Source of the DNA: Roseinatronobacter monicus
GTDB taxonomy: Bacteria; Pseudomonadota; Alphaproteobacteria; Rhodobacterales; Rhodobacteraceae
NCBI RefSeq assembly: GCF_006716865.1
Contig: NZ_VFPT01000001.1
Coordinates: forward strand, 1,483,001 to 1,547,000
DNA: 64,000 bases
Reading direction: 5' to 3'
A program made the translations under genes and the position numbers. The notes below the pieces were generated by a model. The model did not search any database. It was not told where the DNA came from and saw only the letters and a list, made by a program, of their open reading frames with translations. Every line of letters starts with the position of its first letter. Position 1 is the stretch's first letter. This document shows positions 36,382-44,824 of this stretch, in pieces.

Positions 36382-38364
36382 GTGAGCAACACGGCCAAAA
36401 CCAGCAAGTCGCTGGACGATCTTTCTTCGGTGCCAGCGCTTTTGGCGCATAACGCCGAGCGCTTTGGAATGCAGACTGCCTATCGGGAAAAAGAGTTCGG
36501 GATCTGGCAATCCTGGACCTGGACCGAGACACAGGCAGAAGTGCGCGCCATGGCACTGGGTTTTCTGGTTCTTGGCATGAAGCGCGGCGATTACGTCGCC
36601 ATTATAGGGCGTAATCGACCGGCACTTTATTGGGCGATGATCGCGGCACAATCTGTGGGTGCTATTCCCGTGCCGCTTTATCAGGACGCGGTGGCCGAAG
36701 AGATGGCCTATGTGCTGGACCATTGCGGCGCGCGGTTTGTTGTGTGCGGCGATCAGGAACAGGTCGACAAGGTGCTGGAGGTTCAGGAAACCGTCAAATG
36801 CATCGAAGAGTTGCTCTATCTCGACAAGCGCGGAATGCGCAAATACGACCATACGCATATGAACTGGCTACAGGACGCGATGCGCGAGGGGCGCGCGGCG
36901 CAAACCCGGCTGGGCGCGGAACTGGACCAGCGTTTGGCCGAGCTGACGCTCGATCATACATGTGTCATGCTTTATACATCGGGGACGACCGGCAAGCCCA
37001 AAGGCGTGGTGCTCAGCAACCGCAACATCATCACCACATCCAAGAACTCTTCCGAATTTGACAATCTGCGCCCCGGCGATGAGATTCTGGCCTATCTGCC
37101 AATGGCATGGGTGGGCGATTTCATCTTTGCCATCGGGCAGGCCTATTGGACGGGCTTCTGTGTGAACTGCCCGGAGTCGGCGCAGACCATGCTGACCGAT
37201 TTGCGTGAAATTGGGCCGACCTATTACTTCGCCCCACCGCGTATTTTCGAGACGATGCTGACGACAGTCATGATCCGTATGGAAGATGCCTCGCCCATCA
37301 AACGGCGGCTGTTTCACTATTTCATGGAACATGCGCGCAAAACCGGCCCCCGCATGTTGGATGGCAAGGATGTAAGTTTGAGTGAGCGGTTGCGTTATGC
37401 GGTTGGCAACTTCCTTGTTTTTGGCCCGCTGAAAGATACGCTGGGACTGGGCCGCATTCGGGTTGCCTATACCGCAGGCGAGGCGATTGGGCCGGAAATC
37501 TTTGATTTCTACCGCGCACTTGGGATCAACCTGAAGCAGCTTTATGGCCAGACCGAAGCCTCGGTTTTCATCACCCAGCAACCGGATGGCGAAGTGCGCT
37601 CGGACACAGTCGGCGTTCCCTCACCGGGTGTCGAGGTGCGCATTGCCGATAATGGCGAGGTGTTCTATCGCTCGCCCGGTACATTCGAGAGCTATTACAA
37701 GAACGCCGAGAGCACAGCCTCGACCAAAGACCCGGAGGGGTGGGTGGCGACAGGCGATGCCGGATTCTTTGAGGAAGCAACCGGCCACCTGCGCATAATC
37801 GACCGCGCCAAGGATGTGGGCAAAATGGCCGATGGCGGCATGTTCGCGCCCAAATATGTCGAGAACAAACTTAAATTCTTTCCCAACATTCTGGAATCCG
37901 TGGTCTTTGGCAACAACCGCGACCGCTGCGTGGCCTTTATCAACATCGACCTTGGTGCTGTCGGATCATGGGCCGAGCGCAACAATATCGCCTATTCCAG
38001 CTATCAGGAACTGACCAGCCTGAAGCCCGTGCTTGATACAATTCAAGAGCATGTCGAGACAGTGAATGAAAGTGTGGCACAGGATGACATGTTGTCGGGC
38101 TGCCAGATCCATCGCTTTCTGGTTCTGCATAAGGAACTTGACGCCGATGATGGCGAGATGACCCGCACCCGTAAGGTACGCCGCCGGATTGTCGAAGAGA
38201 AATTCTCCGACCTGATTGACGCGCTCTATGGCGGGCAAGACAGTGTCTACACCGAAACCGAAGTCACCTACGAGGACGGGCGCAAGGGCAAGCTGAAAGC
38301 AACACTGGAAATCCGCGACGCCAAGGTTTTCGGGCAAGTCGCCGCCAAAGTTGCAGCAGAATGA
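36382..38364 (+). CDS. AMP-dependent acyl-CoA synthetase-like protein (first gene of the Liv cluster)
   Basis: A 660-residue adenylate-forming enzyme that would activate a carboxylic acid to its CoA thioester. The ATP P-loop is LYTSGTTGKPKG, the A5 motif YGQTEASVF, A7 TGDAGFF, followed by DRAKDVGKMADGG and a C-terminal TRTRKVRRRI carrying the likely A10 lysine. It resembles long-chain fatty acyl-CoA synthetases. GTG 36382 is chosen because AGGAGG lies just upstream. An ATG 24 bases earlier lacks an RBS. It overlaps the next ABC gene by 4 bases, so it is part of the importer operon. Confidence 0.88.
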   Translation: MSNTAKTSKSLDDLSSVPALLAHNAERFGMQTAYREKEFGIWQSWTWTETQAEVRAMALGFLVLGMKRGDYVAIIGRNRPALYWAMIAAQSVGAIPVPLYQDAVAEEMAYVLDHCGARFVVCGDQEQVDKVLEVQETVKCIEELLYLDKRGMRKYDHTHMNWLQDAMREGRAAQTRLGAELDQRLAELTLDHTCVMLYTSGTTGKPKGVVLSNRNIITTSKNSSEFDNLRPGDEILAYLPMAWVGDFIFAIGQAYWTGFCVNCPESAQTMLTDLREIGPTYYFAPPRIFETMLTTVMIRMEDASPIKRRLFHYFMEHARKTGPRMLDGKDVSLSERLRYAVGNFLVFGPLKDTLGLGRIRVAYTAGEAIGPEIFDFYRALGINLKQLYGQTEASVFITQQPDGEVRSDTVGVPSPGVEVRIADNGEVFYRSPGTFESYYKNAESTASTKDPEGWVATGDAGFFEEATGHLRIIDRAKDVGKMADGGMFAPKYVENKLKFFPNILESVVFGNNRDRCVAFINIDLGAVGSWAERNNIAYSSYQELTSLKPVLDTIQEHVETVNESVAQDDMLSGCQIHRFLVLHKELDADDGEMTRTRKVRRRIVEEKFSDLIDALYGGQDSVYTETEVTYEDGRKGKLKATLEIRDAKVFGQVAAKVAAE

Positions 38365-39206
38365 ACGGGCAGGGGGGCGTGATGCGCGATACGGCACCGG
38401 ACGAGGGTTATATCACCGCCGACGGGCGCAAGGTCGGGGGGGTTGCGATGGAAATGCGCAATATCACCCTGCGCTTTGGCGGTGTTGTGGCGATCAAGGA
38501 CATCAGTTTCGACATTCGCTGGGGCGAAGTGCGCGCGATTATCGGTCCGAATGGCGCGGGCAAGTCGTCCATGCTCAATGTCATATCGGGCTTTTACCAC
38601 CCGCAAGAAGGGGATGTGATCTTCAAGGGCTATAAGCGCCCCAAAATGCGCCCCTATCAGGTGGCGCGTATGGGAATTGCCCGGACGTTCCAGAATATCG
38701 CCCTGTTTGAGGGCATGAGCGTTCTGGACAATATCATGACTGGACGTCTGCACCACATGAAGGCCAATCTTCTGCAACAGGCCATGTGGTGGGGGCGCGC
38801 GCAAAAAGAAGAAGAAGAAAACCGCGAGCAGGTCGAGAAGATCATCGATTTTCTGGAAATCCAGCATATCCGCAAGACCCCTGTCGCCCGTTTGCCCTAC
38901 GGGCTGAAGAAACGGGTCGAGTTGGCGCGGGCCTTGGCGGCAGAACCATCAATCCTGCTGCTGGACGAACCGATGGCCGGCATGAATGTCGAAGAGAAAG
39001 AAGACATGTCGCGCTTCATTTTGGATGTGAATGACGAATTTGGCACGACAACGGTGTTGATCGAGCATGACATGGGCGTGGTGATGGACCTGTCCGACCG
39101 CGTGGTGGTCATGGATTACGGCAAGAAAATTGGTGACGGCACCCCTGATGAGGTGCGGGGTAATGAAGATGTCATCAAGGCTTATCTGGGGGTGGCGCAT
39201 GAGTAG
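38361..39206 (+). CDS. Liv-type ABC transporter ATP-binding protein (LivG-like)
   Basis: A 281-residue ATPase of the branched-chain amino acid (HAAT) family. It has Walker A GPNGAGKSS, FQNIALFEGMSVLDNIM, Walker B LLLDEPMAGMN, and the HAAT-type end EVRGNEDVIKAYLG. The signature loop LPYGLKKRVELARAL replaces the usual LSGGQ, as is common in LivG proteins. The start overlaps the synthetase stop (ATGA). ATG 38382, with a G-rich RBS, is an alternative. It pairs with the LivF-like ATPase at 42705. Confidence 0.9.
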   Translation: MNGQGGVMRDTAPDEGYITADGRKVGGVAMEMRNITLRFGGVVAIKDISFDIRWGEVRAIIGPNGAGKSSMLNVISGFYHPQEGDVIFKGYKRPKMRPYQVARMGIARTFQNIALFEGMSVLDNIMTGRLHHMKANLLQQAMWWGRAQKEEEENREQVEKIIDFLEIQHIRKTPVARLPYGLKKRVELARALAAEPSILLLDEPMAGMNVEEKEDMSRFILDVNDEFGTTTVLIEHDMGVVMDLSDRVVVMDYGKKIGDGTPDEVRGNEDVIKAYLGVAHE

Positions 39207-39232
39207 GTCATTTGTGACGGGGGGCAAAGCCA

Positions 39233-40219
39233 ATGTCTGATACGCTGCTTTTCGCAATGGAAGCCACACTGAACGGCCTGACGGCGGGTGTGATGTATGC
39301 GCTGGTGGCGCTTGGCTTTGTTCTGATCTTCAAGGCCAGTGGTATTTTCAATTTTGCCCAAGGGGTAATGGCGCTGTTTGCAGCCCTGACGCTTGTCGGG
39401 TTTCAGTCGGGGCAAATCCCTTTCTCGCATCTGATCAACGCGATGTTTGGCACAAGGCTGCATCATTTCGGATGGAACATGCCCACATTGCTGGCGATCC
39501 CGGCGACTGTGCTGGTCATGATCTTGCTGGCTATTCTGGTGGAACGCTACATCCTGAAACACTTGGTCAATCAGGAACCAATCATTCTGTTCATGGCGAC
39601 CATCGGTCTGGCCTATTTCCTTGAAGGTGTCGGTGACATCATGTGGGGGGCCGAGGTCAAGGCGCTGGATGTCGGCCTGCCCAAGGGCATGTCGGGCGCG
39701 GTTGATGACACGACATTCGCTTGGTTCGGATATGGCTTTTATATCGACCGACTGGAAATCTGGGCCGCTGGTATTGCGGCACTGCTGGTCGCAGCGCTGA
39801 CCGTGTTTTCGCAGTACACCAAGCAAGGCCGCGCGCTGCGCGCCGTGGCAGACGACCATCAGGCAGCGCTGTCGGTGGGCATCAGCCTGCGTTTCATCTG
39901 GGTGCTGACATGGTCGATTGCGGGCATTGTGGCGCTGGTTGCCGGGATCATGTGGGGGTCAAAATCAGGGGTGCAATTCTCGCTCTCGCTGATCGCGCTC
40001 AAGGCCCTGCCGGTGCTGATCCTTGGCGGGTTCACCTCGATCCCCGGCGCGATCATTGGCGGGTTGATTATCGGCGTGGGCGAAAAGCTGTTCGACTTCT
40101 TCATGAGCCCCATTATCGGCGGGGCCACTGAAAACTGGTTCGCCTATATGCTGGCGCTGGTCTTCCTGCTGTTCCGTCCACAAGGCCTGTTTGGCGAACG
40201 AATTATCGAGAGGGTCTGA
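39233..40219 (+). CDS. Liv-type ABC transporter permease (LivH-like)
   Basis: A 328-residue inner-membrane permease with about eight helices. The N-terminal LNGLTAGVMYALVALGFVLI, ASGIFNFAQGVM, and the cytoplasmic EAA-like loop QGRALRAVADDHQAALSVGI are typical of LivH. It lies 26 bases after the LivG-like gene and 3 bases before the LivM-like gene. Confidence 0.92.
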   Translation: MSDTLLFAMEATLNGLTAGVMYALVALGFVLIFKASGIFNFAQGVMALFAALTLVGFQSGQIPFSHLINAMFGTRLHHFGWNMPTLLAIPATVLVMILLAILVERYILKHLVNQEPIILFMATIGLAYFLEGVGDIMWGAEVKALDVGLPKGMSGAVDDTTFAWFGYGFYIDRLEIWAAGIAALLVAALTVFSQYTKQGRALRAVADDHQAALSVGISLRFIWVLTWSIAGIVALVAGIMWGSKSGVQFSLSLIALKALPVLILGGFTSIPGAIIGGLIIGVGEKLFDFFMSPIIGGATENWFAYMLALVFLLFRPQGLFGERIIERV

Positions 40220-40222
40220 CAC

Positions 40223-41299
40223 ATGCTGTATCGTGAAGCAGGCGATTTCAAGACAAGCTATGTCGCCGACAACCAGACCTTTCCGATCAAATTTGACCGG
40301 TATGGCTATTACTTCATCCTTGGCTTTGCTTTTCTGGTGATGCCGCTGATCATCAATGATTACTGGGCCAATTCGATTGTCGTGCCCTTTCTGATCTATG
40401 CAATAGCGGCCTTGGGGTTGAACATCCTGATCGGCTATTGCGGGCAGCTTTCGCTTGGCACGGGGGCGTTCATGGCCTGCGGCGCCTATGGCAGCTACAA
40501 GCTGATGACTGCATTTCCTGACCTGAACATCGTGATCGTGATCATCATGGCCGGGTTCATCACGGCTGGGGTGGGGGTGCTGTTCGGCCTGCCAAGTTTG
40601 CGGATCAAGGGGTTCTATCTGGCCGTGGCGACACTGGCTGCGCAGTTCTTCCTGATCTGGCTGTTTACGCGCACGGCGTGGTTCTACAACTACTCGCCCA
40701 CCGGTATGATCTCGGCGCCGACACGCGAATTGTTCGGCGTTCCGGTCACCGGCCCGCGTGCAAGTGCTGTGTCAATGTATATGCTGTGTCTTGTGTTTAC
40801 AGTAGCGACGGCGTGGCTGGCGCGAAACCTGACACGCGGCTCTTTGGGTCGGCAGTGGATGGCCATTCGTGACATGGACATCGCCGCCGAGATTATCGGG
40901 GTGAACCCGCTGATGGCCAAGCTGACAGCCTTTGCGGTGTCGTCCTTCTTCGTCGGCATCTCGGGGGCGCTGTTGTTCACTGTCTATCTGGGTGCCGCCG
41001 AAGCAGGCGAGGCGTTTGGCATCGAGAAGTCATTCCTTGTGCTGTTCATGGTCATTATTGGCGGGCTTGGGTCGATCTTCGGGGCATTCGCAGGTGCGGC
41101 CTTCCTGATTATCGGGCCGGTCTTGCTGAAACTTCTGCTGGTTAATGGTTTAGGCTGGCCCACCGATCTGGCGGCGCATCTTGAAATCATGATTATCGGC
41201 GCGCTGATCCTCGTGTTTCTGATCCTCGAGCCGCATGGCATCGCCGCGCTCTGGCGCACGATCAAGGAAAAACTACGCCTCTGGCCTTTCCCCTACTAA
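40223..41299 (+). CDS. Liv-type ABC transporter permease (LivM-like)
   Basis: A 358-residue inner-membrane permease with about nine helices. Recognisable LivM elements are LNILIGYCGQLSLGTGAFM, GLPSLRIKGFYLAVATLAAQ, GRQWMAIRDMDIAAEIIGVN, and the final helix LVFLILEPHGIAALW. It forms the transmembrane pore with the LivH-like protein. Confidence 0.92.
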   Translation: MLYREAGDFKTSYVADNQTFPIKFDRYGYYFILGFAFLVMPLIINDYWANSIVVPFLIYAIAALGLNILIGYCGQLSLGTGAFMACGAYGSYKLMTAFPDLNIVIVIIMAGFITAGVGVLFGLPSLRIKGFYLAVATLAAQFFLIWLFTRTAWFYNYSPTGMISAPTRELFGVPVTGPRASAVSMYMLCLVFTVATAWLARNLTRGSLGRQWMAIRDMDIAAEIIGVNPLMAKLTAFAVSSFFVGISGALLFTVYLGAAEAGEAFGIEKSFLVLFMVIIGGLGSIFGAFAGAAFLIIGPVLLKLLLVNGLGWPTDLAAHLEIMIIGALILVFLILEPHGIAALWRTIKEKLRLWPFPY

Positions 41300-41346
41300 G
41301 GGGGCGGGCTGACTTGAAAGCTGTCATTCATATGGGAGGAGAACCG

Positions 41347-42639
41347 ATGAAGATGACCAGACTGGCCGCAACATTTGCGGCAACCATGATCGCAGCAGGC
41401 CCGACATTGGCCGAAACGCTGCATTTCCCGTCACTCAGCTACCGCACGGGGCCGTTCGCCGCAGGTGGCATTCCTTTTGCGGATGGGTATTCCGACTACC
41501 TGACGCTCATCAATGAACGCGATGGCGGGATTGGTGGCGTGCCGATCCGGCAGACCGAATGCGAGACTGCGTATAACACCGAGCGCGGCGTGGAATGCTA
41601 CCAGTCGATCCGGGGCGACAACCCGCTGGTTATCCAGCCACTGTCCACCGGCATCACCTATCAGCTGATTCCGCGCACCATGGAAGACGGGGTGCCCATG
41701 CACACAATGGGCTATGGGCGCACCTCGGCTGTGAATGGCGAAGTGTTCAACTGGACCTTCAACTACCCCGCGAATTACTGGGACGGGGCCAGCGTGATCG
41801 TCAACTACCTGCTTGATGAGAACGAGGGCAGCCTTGAAGGCAAAAAGATCGCACTGCTCTACCACAACTCTGCCTATGGGCGTGAACCGATCCCGACCCT
41901 GACCAATCTGGCCGAGCGTCACGGCTATGAGTTGCTGACAATCGGCGTCGACAGCCCCGGTCAGGAACAGGGCAGCCAGTGGTTGCAGATACGTCGTGAA
42001 CGGCCCGACTACGTCGTGATGTGGGGCTGGGGGGTTATGAACCCGACCGCCATTCAGGAAGCCGCGAATATCCGCTTCCCGATGGAGAATTTCATCGGCG
42101 TGTGGTGGTCCGGCTCGCAGCAGGACGTTCGGCCAGTGGGCGCTGGCGCACATGGCTACAAGGCGCTGGCGATGCATGGAACGGGCACAGATTACCCGAT
42201 CTATGATGACATGCAGCAATATGTGATTGACGCGGGCTTGTATGCGGGCACCGGCGACGAGGTTGGCACAGTGCTGTATTCGCGCGGTATGTATGCGGCA
42301 ATGCTGGCTGTAGAGGCCGCGAAAAAGGCGCAGGAAATCCACGGCGTCGCAGCGATCACCCCTGCAATGATGCGCGACGGCATGGCCAATCTGGAAATCA
42401 CCGAAGAGCTGATGGTCGAACTTGGCCTGCCGAATTTCGGACCTGCCTTTTCCGTGGCCTGTGAGAACCATGGCGGCTCTGGCGAGGCGATGATCCAGCA
42501 ATGGGACGCAGAAGCCGGAGAGTGGAACCTGATCACCGACTGGATCGCACCAGACCGCGAAATGATCATGGATATGGCGATGGCCGACAGCGCAGCCTAT
42601 GCGGCGGAAAACGCTATCACGCCTGCTTGCTTGAACTGA
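41347..42639 (+). CDS. Periplasmic substrate-binding protein of the Liv-type importer
   Basis: A 430-residue secreted binding protein. It has a signal peptide (MKMTRLAATFAATMIAAGPTLAE) and a two-lobed Peripla_BP_6 fold (SYRTGPFAAGGIPFADGYSDYL ... IGGVPIRQTECETAYNTERGV ... KKIALLYHNSAYGRE). It captures the substrate and delivers it to the permeases. Close HAAT relatives bind branched amino acids, amides or aromatic acids. GGAGGAG precedes ATG 41347. A stem-loop follows the gene, as often seen after highly expressed binding-protein genes. Confidence 0.9.
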   Translation: MKMTRLAATFAATMIAAGPTLAETLHFPSLSYRTGPFAAGGIPFADGYSDYLTLINERDGGIGGVPIRQTECETAYNTERGVECYQSIRGDNPLVIQPLSTGITYQLIPRTMEDGVPMHTMGYGRTSAVNGEVFNWTFNYPANYWDGASVIVNYLLDENEGSLEGKKIALLYHNSAYGREPIPTLTNLAERHGYELLTIGVDSPGQEQGSQWLQIRRERPDYVVMWGWGVMNPTAIQEAANIRFPMENFIGVWWSGSQQDVRPVGAGAHGYKALAMHGTGTDYPIYDDMQQYVIDAGLYAGTGDEVGTVLYSRGMYAAMLAVEAAKKAQEIHGVAAITPAMMRDGMANLEITEELMVELGLPNFGPAFSVACENHGGSGEAMIQQWDAEAGEWNLITDWIAPDREMIMDMAMADSAAYAAENAITPACLN

Positions 42640-42646
42640 TGTAATT

Positions 42647-42675
42647 GGTGGTCCCGGCGCGTGTCCGGGGCCACC
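42647..42675 (+). repeat. Strong stem-loop between binding-protein and LivF-like genes
   Basis: GGTGGTCCCGG (42647-42657) pairs with CCGGGGCCACC (42665-42675), 11 pairs including one G-U, around a 7-base loop. It starts 8 bases after the binding-protein stop. Without a clear T-run it is more likely an mRNA-stabilising or partial-termination hairpin that keeps the binding protein in excess. Confidence 0.6.
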
Positions 42676-42704
42676 ACACCACCTTTTGACGAAGGCCCGC
42701 ACCC

Positions 42705-43529
42705 ATGCTGGATACAAGCCCGACCCAGACGACCCTATTGGAAGTCAACAACATCGAAGTGCTTTACAACCATGTCATTCTGGCGCTGAAAGGGGTCAGT
42801 TTTGATGTGCCCAAGGGCGGTATTACCGCGCTATTGGGGGGCAATGGTGCTGGAAAATCCACCACGCTCAAGGCGATTTCCAACCTGATCCATTCGGAAC
42901 GCGGCGAAGTTACCAAAGGCTCGATCCTGTATGACGGCAAGAATGTCGTCGGTCTGGACCCTGCCGATCTGGTGAAATCCGGTGTCGTGCAGGTGATGGA
43001 GGGGCGGCATTGTTTCGAGCATCTGACCGTTGAAGAAAACCTGCTGACGGGTGCCTATACCCGCCGTGACGGGCGCGGGGCCGTGGCTGCCGAACTGGAC
43101 CTCGTTTATGAATATTTCCCCCGCCTGAAAGAGCGCCGCAAATCGCAGGCAGGCTACACTTCAGGTGGTGAGCAACAGATGACCGCAATTGGCCGTGCGC
43201 TGATGTCACGCCCCTCAATGATCTTGCTGGACGAGCCATCCATGGGGCTGGCACCGCAGTTGGTTGAACAGATTTTCGAAATTGTCTCTCGTCTGAACCG
43301 CGAACAGGGTGTGACCTTCCTTTTGGCCGAGCAGAACACCAATGTCGCACTGCGCTATGCCCATACTGGCTATATCTTGGAGAATGGGCGCATCGTCATG
43401 GAAGGCAATGCCCAGGAACTGCGCGAAAATCCCGATGTAAAAGAATTCTATCTTGGCATGTCCGACAAGGGCCGCAAGAGCTTCCGAGAGGTGCGCTCCT
43501 ACCGCCGCCGCAAGCGTTGGCTGGCGTGA
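42705..43529 (+). CDS. Liv-type ABC transporter ATP-binding protein (LivF-like)
   Basis: A 274-residue ATPase. It has Walker A GGNGAGKSTTLKAIS, the LivF-type VVQVMEGRHCFEHLTVEENL, signature TSGGEQQMTAIGRALM, Walker B ILLDEPSMGLAPQ and the C-terminal LAEQNTNVALRYAHTGYILE. The extended basic tail (SFREVRSYRRRKRWLA) is longer than E. coli LivF (237 residues). GAAGG lies 8 bases before the ATG. Confidence 0.92.
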   Translation: MLDTSPTQTTLLEVNNIEVLYNHVILALKGVSFDVPKGGITALLGGNGAGKSTTLKAISNLIHSERGEVTKGSILYDGKNVVGLDPADLVKSGVVQVMEGRHCFEHLTVEENLLTGAYTRRDGRGAVAAELDLVYEYFPRLKERRKSQAGYTSGGEQQMTAIGRALMSRPSMILLDEPSMGLAPQLVEQIFEIVSRLNREQGVTFLLAEQNTNVALRYAHTGYILENGRIVMEGNAQELRENPDVKEFYLGMSDKGRKSFREVRSYRRRKRWLA

Positions 43530-43572
43530 TATGGCCGATGGACAAAACCGCCACAGTGCAGAGGGCACGACC

Positions 43573-44790
43573 ATGACCCCGTTCGACCCGTTGGAGATAC
43601 GATCCGCAGACGCACGCGAGGCAGACCTTGCGAAAGCGCTGCCGCGCGTCCTTGCTGCCGCGCTGACCGCGCCGGGGGTTGCGGCACATCTGGGCCAGAT
43701 CCGGCCCGAGCAATTCACCAGCCGCGACGCGCTGGCGCGGTTGCCGGTCTTGCGCAAGTCAGATCTGGTCGCGGCACAAGCGGCCAATCCCCCGTTTGGC
43801 GCCTTAAACGCCCTTGGTCTGACGGATTTCGAGCACGTCTTTCAATCCCCCGGCCCGATTTATGAGCCGGGGCGCACCAGCCATGACTGGTGGCGGCTGG
43901 GCCGGTTCCTGCACGCGTCGGGCATAGGCAAGGGCGATATCGTTCAGAACTGCTTTTCCTATCATCTGGTGCCCGCCGGCATGATGTTCGAAAACGCCGC
44001 CCGCGCGGTGGGCGCGACAGTCCTGCCCGCAGGGACGGGGCAGACAGAATTGCAGGTGAGTGCTGCGCGCGACATTGGCACCACCGCCTATGCAGGCACG
44101 CCCGATTATCTGAAGGTCATTCTGGAAAAGGCCGATGAGATGGGCATCGCCCTTGGCATCACCAAGGCCGTGGTGGGCGGGGGCGCGCTGTTTCCCTCCC
44201 TTCGCTCTTTCTATGCCGATCGCGGAATAAGCTGTCGTCAATGCTATGCCACCGCCGATCTGGGCAATGTCGCCTATGAGAGTGACGCGGTGGACGGCAT
44301 GATCGTCGATGAGGGGGTGATTGTTGAAATCGTCCGCCCCGGTACCGGCGACCCGCTGCCCGAGGGTGAGGTGGGCGAAGTGGTTGTCACATCCCTGAAC
44401 GCGGATTACCCGCTGATCCGGTTTGCCACAGGGGATCTGAGCGCTGTGCTGCCCGGCGCCAGCCCGTGCGGGCGCAGCAATATGCGCATCAAGGGCTGGA
44501 TGGGGCGCGCGGATCAGACAACCAAGATCAAGGGCATGTTCGTGCGCCCTGAACAGGTCGCGGCCTTGGTAGCCCATCATGACGAAATCCACCGCGCACG
44601 CATCATCGCCACGCGCAGCGGTGAAAAGGACGTGATGACCGTCCAGATAGAGACCCGCGCGGCAAATCCTGCATTGTATGAAGAGACTGTGCTGTCTACT
44701 CTCAAGCTGAAGGGTCTGGTCGAGTTGGTGCCGCCGGGATCATTGCCCAATGATGGATTGGTGATTGAGGATCTGCGCCGCTACGACTGA
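43573..44790 (+). CDS. Phenylacetate--CoA ligase-like protein with a degenerate P-loop
   Basis: A 405-residue member of the PaaK branch of adenylate-forming enzymes, closing the Liv operon. PaaK-like landmarks are DALARLPVLRKSDL, TAYAGTPDYLKVILEKA, YPLIRFATGDLSAV, and GRADQTTKIKGMFVRPEQV. The Ser/Thr/Gly P-loop of PaaK (SSGTTGKPT) is replaced by QSPGPIYEPG, and the YGLTE-like motif by CYATADLG, so ATP binding may be changed. ATG 43573 has GAGGG 7 bases upstream. An in-frame ATG at 43531 lacks an RBS. Possible roles are CoA ligation of the imported acid or a non-catalytic job. Confidence 0.82.
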   Translation: MTPFDPLEIRSADAREADLAKALPRVLAAALTAPGVAAHLGQIRPEQFTSRDALARLPVLRKSDLVAAQAANPPFGALNALGLTDFEHVFQSPGPIYEPGRTSHDWWRLGRFLHASGIGKGDIVQNCFSYHLVPAGMMFENAARAVGATVLPAGTGQTELQVSAARDIGTTAYAGTPDYLKVILEKADEMGIALGITKAVVGGGALFPSLRSFYADRGISCRQCYATADLGNVAYESDAVDGMIVDEGVIVEIVRPGTGDPLPEGEVGEVVVTSLNADYPLIRFATGDLSAVLPGASPCGRSNMRIKGWMGRADQTTKIKGMFVRPEQVAALVAHHDEIHRARIIATRSGEKDVMTVQIETRAANPALYEETVLSTLKLKGLVELVPPGSLPNDGLVIEDLRRYD

Positions 44791-44824
44791 CCCGAACTGC
44801 GCGTAATCAGCAGGGGGTTTAAAG

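Noticed and set aside
41431-42717. A 428-codon open frame antisense to the binding-protein gene
   Set aside because: The plus-strand protein has a signal peptide and the Peripla_BP_6 fold; the reverse frame has neither an RBS nor a domain.
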